A stretch of DNA of 64,000 nt, taken from contig JAGBBT010000056.1 of NCBI GenBank assembly GCA_017938365.1, forward strand, positions 27,122 to 91,121. The letters run 5' to 3'. Positions 9,101 through 17,797 of this stretch are shown here, in pieces; position 1 is the first letter of the stretch, and each line of letters opens with the position of its first letter. The DNA is from Treponema sp. GTDB lineage: Bacteria; Spirochaetota; Spirochaetia; Treponematales; Treponemataceae. Below the pieces are notes generated by a model. It ran no database searches and had not been told where the DNA came from. It saw only the letters and a program-made list of their open reading frames with translations. The position numbers and the translations under genes are program-made.

Positions 9101-9697
9101 TTATTTTTTATTAATTCCAATAAGATAAGTTTCAAATGATTCTGATCTACAGGCAACAGGTTTAAACCCTTTCGCTGTCTGAAAAATTTCTCTCATCATT
9201 TTTAACAAATTCTGTTGATCACCATTTTGAAAAATTTTCACAGCAAAATTTCCACCAGGTTTTAACATTGTTTGCGCATAATAAATAGCCATTTTTACTA
9301 ATCCTTGAGATCTTGCTGTATCTACAACTCTATTTCCTGTAGTAAGAGGTGCAGCATCACAAACAACTAAATCAAAAGGACCTTCTTTTTTTATACTTTC
9401 TCTTATTTCATTTTCATTCAAATCACCTTGAATAAAAATTAAATTATCTGCTTTCACATCTTTAGCTAAAGGATTTAAATCACAGGAAACAACTTTTCCT
9501 TTACCATCTAAAGAGCGTAACAAAAATGTTGTCCAACTCCCAGGAGACGCACCTAAATCAAGAACAGTAGAGTTCTTTTTTATCATCCCAAATTTTTCAT
9601 CAATTTCTTTTAATTTATAAACTGATCTTGCAGGATATCCTTCAGAAAAAGCTTTTCGAGACCAATAATCTGGTTTTTCATAACTATTTGCAGCCAT
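9101..9697 (-). CDS. rlmE: 23S rRNA 2'-O-ribose methyltransferase RlmE (FtsJ/RrmJ)
   Basis: SAM-dependent methyltransferase that modifies the A-loop uridine (U2552 in E. coli) of 23S rRNA during large-subunit maturation. The 198-residue protein begins SYEKPDYWSRKAFSEGYPARSVYKL, with the catalytic K of the K-D-K-E tetrad in SVYKL, the SAM loop VLDLGASPGSW, the D of VVCDAAPLTTG and K in GGNFAVKIFQ. The start at 9697 is chosen because family proteins begin just before this motif; the frame is open further up but lacks homology. The upstream signal is weak. It is divergent from the prenyl synthase gene. Confidence 0.92.
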   Translation of the reverse strand: MAANSYEKPDYWSRKAFSEGYPARSVYKLKEIDEKFGMIKKNSTVLDLGASPGSWTTFLLRSLDGKGKVVSCDLNPLAKDVKADNLIFIQGDLNENEIRESIKKEGPFDLVVCDAAPLTTGNRVVDTARSQGLVKMAIYYAQTMLKPGGNFAVKIFQNGDQQNLLKMMREIFQTAKGFKPVACRSESFETYLIGINKK

Positions 9698-9740
9698 GAA
9701 TTTATTTTCGGCTAATTTACATAGTTTTTTTATATAAAGT

Positions 9741-9769
9741 TTTACATTAATAGTACTTTTGTTTATAAT
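9741..9769 (+). promoter_or_regulatory. Promoter of the polyprenyl synthase gene, predicted leaderless
   Basis: TTTACA at 9741-9746, a 17-base spacer and a perfect TATAAT at 9764-9769, with only 7 bases before the ATG at 9777. There is no Shine-Dalgarno site. Confidence 0.7.
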
Positions 9770-9776
9770 TACACCG

Positions 9777-10835
9777 ATGAATAATGAATTTAATTTAAGA
9801 TTAAACAAAATTGAAGAAATTTTAAAAGCTTATCTCCCACAGACCACAAATTCTGATTGGCAAAATTTGACTTTTGGTGATTTAGACTCATGTATAAATG
9901 ATAGTCACATATCAATGTTATCAAATCCATGTAATCACATAATCTCTTTAGGTGGAAAACGATGGAGACCTTTACTTCTTGTACTAACAGCAGAAATGAC
10001 TTCTCAGTCAAAAAAGAACAATATCAATATTGATAATGCATATAATTTAACTCCACTAGTTGAATTTGCACACACAGCAAGTCTTATCCATGATGACATA
10101 GAAGACTGTGCTGATACACGAAGAGGTGAACCTTGTATTCACATTACATACGGAACAGATGTTGCAATTAATGCAGCTACTTGGCTTTATTTTCAAGGAA
10201 CAACTTGTATTGAAAAGTTAAATATTACTGCTGAAGAAAAAATTCAGTTGTATAAGTTATTTTTAACAGAATTAAGACTTTTACACTTAGGTCAAGCGAT
10301 GGATATTAAATGGCATAGAAATCCAAGTTTAATTCCATCAACAGAAGAGTATATGGCAATGGTTCGAAATAAAACAGGAACTCTAGCAAGACTCGCTGTT
10401 AAACTTGGAATTTTAGCTGGAGGAGGAACTAATCAAGAATCCTTAGAAGCAGGTCTAATTGCCCAAGACATAGGTGTTGGATTTCAAATTATTGATGATG
10501 TAATTAATCTTACTTCTGGTAATCCAGGAAAAAAAAGAGGCGATGATATCGTAGAAGGAAAAAAATCTTTACCAGTTTTACTTCATCTTAAAAAAAATCC
10601 TAATGATATCAGTATTCTTTCAGATTTGTTTAATCAAGCTAAAAACGAAGGAATCGAATCATCTGCCGTAGAAAAAGCAATTGATTTACTTACAAACAGT
10701 GGTTCAATTGAAGATGCTCGCCTATTAGGAAATCAATTAATTGCTTCTAAAACAAAGGAACTAATTAATATTTTTAATACAAAAACTGAAGCACAAATTT
10801 TAATTGAAAATCTTTTTAACAAATTACAGAAATAA
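9777..10835 (+). CDS. Trans-polyprenyl diphosphate synthase
   Basis: Isoprenoid chain-elongating enzyme of 352 residues, condensing isopentenyl diphosphate with an allylic diphosphate. The first Asp-rich motif is intact (SLIHDDIEDCADTRRG). The second reads IIDDVINLT, with Asn at the usual third Asp, followed by the normal GKKRGDDIVEGKKSLP. GGKRWRPLL near residue 56 matches the family start. Product length (C15, C20 or longer) cannot be decided from sequence by eye; a bulky or small residue pair before the first motif (EFAHTAS) hints at a medium-to-long chain. The start at 9777 follows the promoter by 7 bases. Confidence 0.88.
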   Translation: MNNEFNLRLNKIEEILKAYLPQTTNSDWQNLTFGDLDSCINDSHISMLSNPCNHIISLGGKRWRPLLLVLTAEMTSQSKKNNINIDNAYNLTPLVEFAHTASLIHDDIEDCADTRRGEPCIHITYGTDVAINAATWLYFQGTTCIEKLNITAEEKIQLYKLFLTELRLLHLGQAMDIKWHRNPSLIPSTEEYMAMVRNKTGTLARLAVKLGILAGGGTNQESLEAGLIAQDIGVGFQIIDDVINLTSGNPGKKRGDDIVEGKKSLPVLLHLKKNPNDISILSDLFNQAKNEGIESSAVEKAIDLLTNSGSIEDARLLGNQLIASKTKELINIFNTKTEAQILIENLFNKLQK

Positions 10836-10850
10836 ATTATAGGATATACA

Positions 10851-11387
10851 ATGACAGAATCAGCATCATTATTAAATAGACAAGCAATTGAATTAGCCTC
10901 AAAAGGTGAATATAAGGAAGCTATTGCATGTTTTAAAAGAGCCTTATGTATGGAAAAATTCAATTATCTTTTGTGGTTTAATTTAGGAGTTACATATAGA
11001 GACGCTGGAGATTTAATACAGGCAAAAGAAGCTTTAGAAAAAGCCTATTCAATAGAACAAGAAGATGATGAAGTTATAGAAACCCTTGCATTAATCAGTT
11101 TCAATCTAGGAGATAAAGAAGAAGCTCTTGAATACTGTGCAGAAGGATTATCATTAAATGAAAGAAATGCCCATCTCTGGAATACATTAGGTGTCATTTA
11201 CTTTAATGATGAAAAATATGATAAGGCGTGCGAAGCATTTGAAAATGCAATAACAATAAATCCGTATTATTATGATGCACTTTTTAACCTTAGAGATACT
11301 TACGAAGAAACTGGGAACCAAATTGGTTATTACGAATGTGCAAAACAAATGAAATATATAAAAGAGCAGAATAATCAAAATGCATAA
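10851..11387 (+). CDS. Tetratricopeptide-repeat protein
   Basis: A 178-residue protein made almost wholly of four to five TPR units (for example A-x-x-x-G-x-Y-x-E-A-I-x-C-F and NLGVTYRDAGDLIQAKEALEKA). It has no signal peptide, so it is likely cytoplasmic and acts as a protein-interaction scaffold. AGGA lies 6 bases before the ATG. It sits between the prenyl synthase (15 bases upstream) and the RseC-like gene, which it overlaps by 8 bases, suggesting one operon. The partner is unknown. Confidence 0.85.
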   Translation: MTESASLLNRQAIELASKGEYKEAIACFKRALCMEKFNYLLWFNLGVTYRDAGDLIQAKEALEKAYSIEQEDDEVIETLALISFNLGDKEEALEYCAEGLSLNERNAHLWNTLGVIYFNDEKYDKACEAFENAITINPYYYDALFNLRDTYEETGNQIGYYECAKQMKYIKEQNNQNA

Positions 11388-11790
11388 TATAGCAAAAGTT
11401 CAAAAGATTGAAGGTAAAAAAATAAAAGTAGTAACTCTACTTTCTCTCTCATGTATTAGTTGTCAAGCAAAATGCAACAAACACGGTAAAATTTTTTATG
11501 TTTTAAATAATAAAAATTTCCCCATAACAGAAGGAACCTTAATAAAAATCGATTATCCCAAAGGTATGAAAATCTTACAAGGATTATTAGCATTTCTAAT
11601 TCCAATAATCTTAACACTATTTGCTGTAATATTTTCACAAAACTTCCTTACCAGAACTAATACACCCATTACAGATTCAATAAAATTCACAATAGCTCTA
11701 TCAGTTTTGTTAATATCACAAATAACAATTTTCATTCTTAGCAGAACAGATTTTCATCTTAGTAAACCCGAAATTATTGGTTTACTTTAA
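11380..11790 (+). CDS. RseC/MucC-family (SoxR-reducing system) membrane protein
   Basis: A 136-residue protein with the RseC layout: an N-terminal beta-rich segment with clustered cysteines (LSCISCQAKCNKHGK), a conserved KIDYPKGMKILQGLL stretch, and two membrane segments (about residues 68-88 and 100-120). In other bacteria this family acts with Rnf-type complexes in SoxR reduction, or with RseA/sigma-E. No rnf or rse genes are adjacent, so the role is open. It overlaps the TPR gene by 8 bases and its stop overlaps that of cheB tail-to-tail by 3 bases. Confidence 0.7.
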   Translation: MHNIAKVQKIEGKKIKVVTLLSLSCISCQAKCNKHGKIFYVLNNKNFPITEGTLIKIDYPKGMKILQGLLAFLIPIILTLFAVIFSQNFLTRTNTPITDSIKFTIALSVLLISQITIFILSRTDFHLSKPEIIGLL

Positions 11791-13007
11791 GACAAATGTT
11801 CCCTTGCCAAAGCACTTATTTCATCCGCCATATCATCTAAAGAAACTTGCTTTTGAACAGCACCTAACTCATAAGCAACCTTAGGCATTCCATAAACAAT
11901 AGAAGACTTTTCATCCTGACCTAATGTCCATGCACCTTGTTTTCGCATTTCAGCTAATTCAACAGCACCGTCCTTTCCCATACCTGTCATAATAACTCCC
12001 AAGGCACAGTTACCGTATATTTTAGCAACAGATTCAAAAAGAACATCAGCAGAAGGCCTATGTCCATTACGCTGTGGCTCTTGAGATAATCTAATTACAC
12101 TTCCAAAATTTTGTCGTTCAACAACAATATGATAATTTCCTGGAGCAATATAAACATGACCATTTTCAATTCTGTCACCATCTTCTGCTTCTTTTACTTC
12201 TAAAGCACAAATTTTATTAAGAGAATTTGCAAATTCCTTTGTAAAACCAGCAGGCATATGCTGAACAACTAATATAGGTTGTTTTAAATGTGGATCAATC
12301 TTTTTAAAAACATCTCTTAAGGCATTAGGACCACCAGTAGAAATCCCAATAGCAATAACTTCAATTTTTCCACCAGCTCTTATAGGAGTTATTACAGCAG
12401 GCTCTTTATATTTAGGAGTAAAATCATAATGAATAGCAGAAATATCTGTCTTTACAGGAACTTCCGTAACATTTTCTTTAGAAACTGCAGAAGCTGCTTT
12501 TGTATCATCAAATGCTTTATGAAGTTTTCGTTCTACAGCCTTTTCAGAAGCTAATCGTGTATAAAAATCATCTCTATACACAAGTTTGTTCTTTTTACGA
12601 GCATATGCTCCACCATATGAAGCAACTAACTCAACTAACTTATCAGCCACAGAATTAATATCTGTAGAAATTGAACCGTTTGGCTTTGTTATAAAATCAC
12701 TTGCACCTAATTCAAGAGCTTCAATAGTAACAGCAGCACCTTTTTCTGCAATAGAAGAAAGAATAATAACAGGAATCGGTATCTTATTCTGTTTCTTATA
12801 TCTTAAAAACTCAATACCAGTCATAACAGGCATTTCTATATCTAACACAATAACATCTGGTTCTACAACTGAAAGCTTATCAATTAAAATCTTTCCATTC
12901 ATAGCTTTGTCGATAACTTTCATTCCTGGTGCATTGTCAATTACTTTAGAAATTACATTACGCATCAATGCGGAATCATCACATACTAAAACCGATATAT
13001 CATCCAT
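11787..13007 (-). CDS. cheB: Chemotaxis methylesterase/glutamine deamidase CheB
   Basis: Response regulator that removes methyl groups from chemoreceptors. Receiver domain (residues about 4-120) has the acidic pair in CDDSA and the phospho-acceptor in VIVLDIEMP. A linker of about 90 residues leads to the methylesterase domain with the Ser of ISTGGPNAL, the His of QHMPAGF and the Asp of TGMGKDGA. The start at 13007 (MDDISVLV) is preferred; GGAG is 12 bases upstream, and a TTG at 13025 is a poorer choice. It lies 24 bases after cheR, so the two adaptation enzymes are co-transcribed. Confidence 0.95.
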   Translation of the reverse strand: MDDISVLVCDDSALMRNVISKVIDNAPGMKVIDKAMNGKILIDKLSVVEPDVIVLDIEMPVMTGIEFLRYKKQNKIPIPVIILSSIAEKGAAVTIEALELGASDFITKPNGSISTDINSVADKLVELVASYGGAYARKKNKLVYRDDFYTRLASEKAVERKLHKAFDDTKAASAVSKENVTEVPVKTDISAIHYDFTPKYKEPAVITPIRAGGKIEVIAIGISTGGPNALRDVFKKIDPHLKQPILVVQHMPAGFTKEFANSLNKICALEVKEAEDGDRIENGHVYIAPGNYHIVVERQNFGSVIRLSQEPQRNGHRPSADVLFESVAKIYGNCALGVIMTGMGKDGAVELAEMRKQGAWTLGQDEKSSIVYGMPKVAYELGAVQKQVSLDDMADEISALAREHLS

Positions 13008-13031
13008 AAAAACAAAATACTCCAAACACTA

Positions 13032-13847
13032 CTAAATATTTTTTTGATACAAACAAGCCCATTCTGTTTTTAAAAATTCGAACTTTGTATCCATACCAAA
13101 AAGTGACTCAGAATGACCAATAAACAAATAAGACTTCTGTCCCATCGAATCCCAGAATCTATCTATACAAGCTTTTTGTGCAACTTCATCAAAATAAATC
13201 AAAACATTACGACAAAAAACGATATCAAGATTTCGAATTCCAGAATCATTACTAAGATTGTGATAGTCAAATTTTATAGTTGACATTAATTCAGAATTAA
13301 CTTGATATCCTTTTTCATTTTTTGTAAAAAATCTATCAAGATATTTTTGAGGTATTCCCTGAATTCTTGATTCTGGATAAAAACCTTGCTGTCCAACCAT
13401 TAAAGATTTTAATGAAATATCTGAAGCGACAATCTGAAATTTATACTGTGGTGGTAAAATATCTTTTAGAATCATCGCTATTGTATAAGGTTCTTCTCCG
13501 GTAGAACATCCAGCACTCCAAATTTTGATAGTAGTATCACCTTTTTTCTTTTTTTCTTCGATTACCTTAGGAATAACATAATTTACCAAAGCGTCAAAAT
13601 GAGGTTGATTACGGAAAAATCTTGTTAAATTCGTTGTAACAGAATCTAACATAATTCGCATCTCACCTTCATCTCTCATAACTAAATCATAATAATCCTT
13701 AACAGTCGCTAAGTTTTTTTCACGAAGTTTCTCTTTTAATCTACTATCAAGAATAGAACGATTAGTAGCCGAAAAAGTTATTCCACTTTTATCATAAATA
13801 ACCTTTCTAAACATATCAAATTCTGCATCTGTAAGTAATTCAACCAT
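13032..13847 (-). CDS. cheR: Chemotaxis receptor methyltransferase CheR
   Basis: SAM-dependent glutamate methyltransferase that adapts chemoreceptors, working against CheB. The 271-residue protein has the all-helical N-terminal domain and the SAM-binding IWSAGCSTGEEPYTIAM motif, then DIVFCRNVLIYFD, typical of CheR. No TPR extension. It is the first gene of a cheR-cheB operon and is divergent from lptC. Its promoter ends 7 bases from the ATG, and there is no ribosome-binding site, so the message is predicted leaderless. Confidence 0.95.
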   Translation of the reverse strand: MVELLTDAEFDMFRKVIYDKSGITFSATNRSILDSRLKEKLREKNLATVKDYYDLVMRDEGEMRIMLDSVTTNLTRFFRNQPHFDALVNYVIPKVIEEKKKKGDTTIKIWSAGCSTGEEPYTIAMILKDILPPQYKFQIVASDISLKSLMVGQQGFYPESRIQGIPQKYLDRFFTKNEKGYQVNSELMSTIKFDYHNLSNDSGIRNLDIVFCRNVLIYFDEVAQKACIDRFWDSMGQKSYLFIGHSESLFGMDTKFEFLKTEWACLYQKNI

Positions 13848-13854
13848 ACTTACT

Positions 13855-13883
13855 ATTATATAACCAAATATTGGAAATGTAAA
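13855..13883 (-). promoter_or_regulatory. cheR promoter, predicted leaderless
   Basis: On the minus strand: TTTACA (13878-13883), a 17-base spacer, TATAAT (13855-13860) and 7 bases to the ATG. The boxes and spacings are identical to those of the prenyl synthase promoter at 9741. Confidence 0.7.
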
Positions 13884-13923
13884 TTTAAATTAAAAATTAG
13901 CTATAACAAAGAAAAAAGGTTCG

Positions 13924-13952
13924 TTGACAAAACAAATATATAATGGGAAAAT
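13924..13952 (+). promoter_or_regulatory. lptC promoter, predicted leaderless
   Basis: A perfect TTGACA at 13924-13929, a 17-base spacer and GAAAAT at 13947-13952, then 7 bases to the ATG at 13960. A TATAAT inside the spacer (13939-13944) is only 9 bases from TTGACA and is the weaker choice. No Shine-Dalgarno site. Confidence 0.5.
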
Positions 13953-13959
13953 TGCGTAG

Positions 13960-14544
13960 ATGTTAACAAACCTACTTAAAAGTTTAATAATTTTATTATT
14001 TGCATATAATTTTTTTAGTTGTTCGCTAAATTACGGAACTGAAAAAACATCAGAAGAAACAGTTCCTGAGTTTAGTTTTTTAAATTCGAATTACAACAAA
14101 TATGAAGAAAATAAATTATCTATCGAAATGAAAGCAAAAAAAATGGAACAATATAAAACAAATGGTGATACATATGCTGAAAGTGTAGTTTTTAAAACAT
14201 ATAACGACGATGGCACCGTTGATACAGAAGGTTCTTGTAATTTGCTTTCTTCTAATACTAAAACAAAAAAATACAGCCTTTTTGATAACATCGAAATTAA
14301 TATTTATGATCAAGAAATGATACTTTTTGCCACTTCACTGTATTTTAATGGAACCACAGAACAATTAACAAGTTCTCAAACAGAAAATGTTTTAATAAAA
14401 AAGAAAGACACTGAAATAGAAGGAATTGGTTTTTCTGCAAGTGGTGTTAGTAAAAAATATGCTTATGCTTCTAATATAAAAGGAAAAATTATTTCCGAAG
14501 AAACAGACGAAAATAAAACCCCTCAAACTATGGATGTAAATTAA
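13960..14544 (+). CDS. lptC: LptC-like lipoprotein of LPS export
   Basis: A 194-residue protein with a hydrophobic N-terminus and a lipobox-like FFSCS, so lipid-anchored rather than TM-anchored. The body has the LptC beta-jellyroll pattern with recurring A-x-x-[ILV] strands. It is assigned mostly by position: it is followed by lptA (1-base overlap of stop and start) and lptB. It would bridge the inner-membrane transporter to LptA for lipopolysaccharide or lipooligosaccharide transit across the periplasm. T. pallidum lacks LPS, so this organism may differ in envelope. Confidence 0.75.
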   Translation: MLTNLLKSLIILLFAYNFFSCSLNYGTEKTSEETVPEFSFLNSNYNKYEENKLSIEMKAKKMEQYKTNGDTYAESVVFKTYNDDGTVDTEGSCNLLSSNTKTKKYSLFDNIEINIYDQEMILFATSLYFNGTTEQLTSSQTENVLIKKKDTEIEGIGFSASGVSKKYAYASNIKGKIISEETDENKTPQTMDVN

Positions 14545-15272
14545 TGAAAAAACAAAATTTGCTAAAAATAATATTTTTTTCATCCCTGATTTATATTAAT
14601 TCCGAAGAAATTGAATTTAGTTCTGATTATATGACAGGCACTTCAAAAGAAAGTAATAGTACTACAACTTTAATAGGAAATGCATTTGTAAAAACAGAAA
14701 CAATGGAAATAAAAGCAGATTCAATTGAACTTTCAGGAGATAACTTTAGATACATAACAGCCACAGGTAATGTATCTGGAAAAAATACTGAAAACCAAAT
14801 GGATTTTACTTGTGGAAAAATGAAATATGATAGAACTTCAAAAATTGCAAATTTAGAAGATTCTGTTCATTTAATTGATTTAGAAAATGATGTAGATGCT
14901 AAAGCACAACTGATAGAATACAATCAAAATACCGACATTGCAATCATGCAAATTGAAGTATCATTGCAACAAAAAGATAATAATTGTACAGCAGCCTACG
15001 CCATATACAGAAAAAAAACACAACTATTAGAAATGAACGGTAATCCCAAAATTATTCAAGGGAAAGACACTTTTAGAGCACAGGAAATTTCATTAAATTT
15101 AGATACTCAAGAAATAACTTTAGACGGAAGAGTTAGAGGAACTGTTACTGATTCAAAAGAAACAAAAAAAGAACCAGAAATTCCTGATACAAATAATCAA
15201 AATAATCTCCAAAATACAGAGCCTAATGATAAAACTACAATAACCAACACAGTAGGAAATAAAGATGAATAA
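14544..15272 (+). CDS. lptA: LptA/OstA-like periplasmic LPS transport protein
   Basis: A 242-residue protein with a short signal sequence and the OstA/LptA strand repeat (for example [22 protein letters not shown] and [12 protein letters not shown], then [11 protein letters not shown]). The last 40 residues are polar and low-complexity. It forms the periplasmic bridge of the Lpt machine. The ATG overlaps the lptC stop and its own end overlaps lptB by 8 bases, indicating a tightly coupled operon. Confidence 0.8.
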   Translation: MKKQNLLKIIFFSSLIYINSEEIEFSSDYMTGTSKESNSTTTLIGNAFVKTETMEIKADSIELSGDNFRYITATGNVSGKNTENQMDFTCGKMKYDRTSKIANLEDSVHLIDLENDVDAKAQLIEYNQNTDIAIMQIEVSLQQKDNNCTAAYAIYRKKTQLLEMNGNPKIIQGKDTFRAQEISLNLDTQEITLDGRVRGTVTDSKETKKEPEIPDTNNQNNLQNTEPNDKTTITNTVGNKDE

Positions 15273-16038
15273 TGAAATAACTATCTCCACAGATTCAACA
15301 GAAAATATCAATATACATAAACTCAGGGCAAATTCCCTTTATAAATCCTTTGGCAAAAAAAAAGTTGTACAAGGTGTAGATTTTGAAATGACCACAGGAG
15401 AAGTACTAGGGTTATTAGGTCCAAATGGAGCCGGAAAAACAACTACATTTTATATGATTGTTGGATTTCATAAACCAACAGCAGGAGAAATTTTTTTAGA
15501 CAATCAGAGAATTACTGGACTTCCAATGTATAAAAGAGCAAGACTAGGAATTTCATATTTGCCACAAGAACCTAGTGTATTTAGAAAACTAACTGTAGAA
15601 GAAAATATATGGTCTATATTAGAAACTAGAACAGATTTAACACATAATGAGAAAAAAAATAGACTTGAAGAACTTATTGACGAATTTTCAATAGGAAGAA
15701 TTAGAAAACAACAAGCATTTACCCTAAGTGGAGGAGAACGAAGAAGAACAGAAATTGCACGTTCTTTAGCTATTGAACCTAAATTTCTATTATTAGATGA
15801 ACCATTTGCAGGTATAGATCCTATTGCTGTTGCAGATATTAAATCAATGATAAAATTGCTAGCAAAACGCGGAATTGGTGTACTCATAACAGATCATAAT
15901 GTCCGAGATACATTAGAAATTACTGACAGGGCAATTATTATTAGTACAGGACAAATACTTGTTCAAGGACAGAAAAAAGATATTATTGACAGCCCGTTAG
16001 CTAGAGAAATATATCTTGGTGAACATTTTCATATGTAA
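15265..16038 (+). CDS. lptB: LPS export ABC transporter ATP-binding protein LptB
   Basis: ATPase that powers LPS extraction from the inner membrane with LptF/LptG. The 257-residue protein has Walker [12 protein letters not shown], the LptB-characteristic [20 protein letters not shown], signature [15 protein letters not shown], Walker [17 protein letters not shown] and switch [10 protein letters not shown]. It carries a 20-residue N-terminal extension. lptF and lptG are not in the window. Transcription ends at the hairpin just downstream. Confidence 0.93.
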   Translation: MNNEITISTDSTENINIHKLRANSLYKSFGKKKVVQGVDFEMTTGEVLGLLGPNGAGKTTTFYMIVGFHKPTAGEIFLDNQRITGLPMYKRARLGISYLPQEPSVFRKLTVEENIWSILETRTDLTHNEKKNRLEELIDEFSIGRIRKQQAFTLSGGERRRTEIARSLAIEPKFLLLDEPFAGIDPIAVADIKSMIKLLAKRGIGVLITDHNVRDTLEITDRAIIISTGQILVQGQKKDIIDSPLAREIYLGEHFHM

Positions 16039-16057
16039 TAAAAAAATATTTTTTCAC

Positions 16058-16091
16058 AAAAAAAGAGTATTTCTTACGAAATACTCTTTTT
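16058..16091. terminator. Bidirectional terminator between lptB and rny
   Basis: GAGTATTTC (16065-16073) pairs with 16078-16086 around a TTAC loop; flanking A and T runs extend the stem and give a U-tract in both directions. It serves the convergent lptB and rny genes. Confidence 0.9.
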
Positions 16092-16099
16092 ATAACTAT

Positions 16100-17626
16100 T
16101 TATCTAGCATATTCAATGATTCTTGTTTCACGGATCATTGTTAACTTAATTCTTCCTGGATAACGAAGATCTGTTTCAATCTGTTTTGCTATCTTCTGTG
16201 CAAGTTCCTTTACTTCTCCGTCAGGAATTTTTTCATTATTTACAAGTATTCTTAATTCTCGACCAGCTTGAATAGCATAAGCTTTTTCAACACCTGCAAA
16301 CTTTTCTGCAATTTCCTCAAGATTTTCAAGACGTTTTATATAATTATCAACAGTCTCTTTTCTAGCACCAGGTCTTGCTGCCGAAATCGCATCTGCAATC
16401 TGAACAATAATAGCTTCTAATGTTATTGCCTCAACATCTCCATGATGGGCCGCAATAGCATTAATTACTTTTGGATCTTCTCCCATTTTTCGTGCCATAT
16501 CAGCACCAACTTCAGCATGGTTCTGATCACTATCATTCTCAGCACCTTTTCCAATGTCATGTAAAAGGGCAGCTCGCTTTGCAAGCTCCTTATTAACTCC
16601 TATTTCAGAAGCAAGAAGACTCGCTATTTCTGCAACTTCTCTTGAATGAGTAAGAACATTCTGACCATAACTAGTTCTATAATATAATCGACCTAAGGCT
16701 CTTACACCATCTTGTCCCATATTATGGATTCCTAAGTCAAATAAAACCTTCTCACCTTCTTCATAAATTTTCTGTTGTATTTCTCTTGTAACTTTTTGAA
16801 CAACTTCTTCAATTCTTGCAGGATGAATTCTACCGTCAGTTACAAGTCTTTCCAAAGACTGTTTTGCAATTTCCTTTCTAACAGGATCAAAACAACTTAT
16901 TACAACAGCTTCAGGAGTATCATCAATAATTATATCAACCCCAGTCAATGTTTCTAAGGTTCTGATATTTCTTCCTTCACGACCAATAATACGACCTTTC
17001 ATCTCATCACTAGGCAAAGATACAGTTGCAACAGTAATATCACTTGTTGTTTCCGTAGCTAATCTTTGGATAGTTTCAACAAGAATTTCCTGTGCTTTTT
17101 TTTCTGCTGAAAGCTGTGCTTCTTGTTCAATTTTGTTTAATAAAGCTTGAGCATCATGCTTTGCATCATTTTCAAGATTCTTTATGATGAGTTCCTTTGC
17201 CTCTTGAGCAGATAAACCAGAAATTCTCTCAAGTTCTTTACGATAAGTTTCTTCCTGAATCGAAATTTGCTCTTCTCGCTTAGACATAGCTAAATCACGT
17301 TCTGCAAATTCCTGCTCTTTTTTCTCAATTTCAGCACTTTTCTTATCAATTAACTCTTCTTTTTTAGTTACACGAGCTTCGTAAACTTGAATTTCTCTAC
17401 GACGATCTCGATTCTCTCGCTCCTGTTGATTGCGTTCGCGAATGAGTTGATCTTTTGCTTCTAACAAATATTCTTTTTTCTGAGCTTCAGCTTCCTTTAC
17501 TGCATCCTGTTTTACACGTTCTGCTTTTTGCTCTGCTGAAGATAGTTGAAATTTGGCATATAACCAACGAATAATCCATCCTAGAACAATACCAGCAAGA
17601 GGGAGTAATATGAATTTTATATCCAT
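16100..17626 (-). CDS. rny: Ribonuclease Y
   Basis: Membrane-anchored endoribonuclease that starts bulk mRNA decay. The 508-residue protein has an N-terminal membrane anchor (residues 3-22), a long Glu/Lys/Arg coiled coil (about 25-190), a KH RNA-binding domain with GRIIGREGRNIR, and an HD hydrolase domain with LLHDIGKG and ITLEAIIVQIADAIS. The start at 17626 is chosen because AAGGAG lies 8 bases upstream; an earlier ATG at 17662 lacks this. It has its own strong promoter and about 85 bases of leader. Confidence 0.96.
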   Translation of the reverse strand: MDIKFILLPLAGIVLGWIIRWLYAKFQLSSAEQKAERVKQDAVKEAEAQKKEYLLEAKDQLIRERNQQERENRDRRREIQVYEARVTKKEELIDKKSAEIEKKEQEFAERDLAMSKREEQISIQEETYRKELERISGLSAQEAKELIIKNLENDAKHDAQALLNKIEQEAQLSAEKKAQEILVETIQRLATETTSDITVATVSLPSDEMKGRIIGREGRNIRTLETLTGVDIIIDDTPEAVVISCFDPVRKEIAKQSLERLVTDGRIHPARIEEVVQKVTREIQQKIYEEGEKVLFDLGIHNMGQDGVRALGRLYYRTSYGQNVLTHSREVAEIASLLASEIGVNKELAKRAALLHDIGKGAENDSDQNHAEVGADMARKMGEDPKVINAIAAHHGDVEAITLEAIIVQIADAISAARPGARKETVDNYIKRLENLEEIAEKFAGVEKAYAIQAGRELRILVNNEKIPDGEVKELAQKIAKQIETDLRYPGRIKLTMIRETRIIEYAR

Positions 17627-17718
17627 AAAAACATCTCCTTGCATATATTTAGTAAAGAACATAAGTTTCCAAAATCTATATTGAAACTTACGATAACATT
17701 CCTAATATTACACCCTTT

Positions 17719-17747
17719 ATAATATATTATCAGTTTTGTATTGTCAA
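17719..17747 (-). promoter_or_regulatory. rny promoter
   Basis: Minus strand: TTGACA (17742-17747), a 17-base spacer and TATTAT (17719-17724). The predicted start is near 17711, giving a leader of about 85 bases with a Shine-Dalgarno site, in contrast to the leaderless class. Confidence 0.7.
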
Positions 17748-17797
17748 ACAGAAACTATATATCTAAATCAAATACAAGGAAATATAAATCTTTATCA

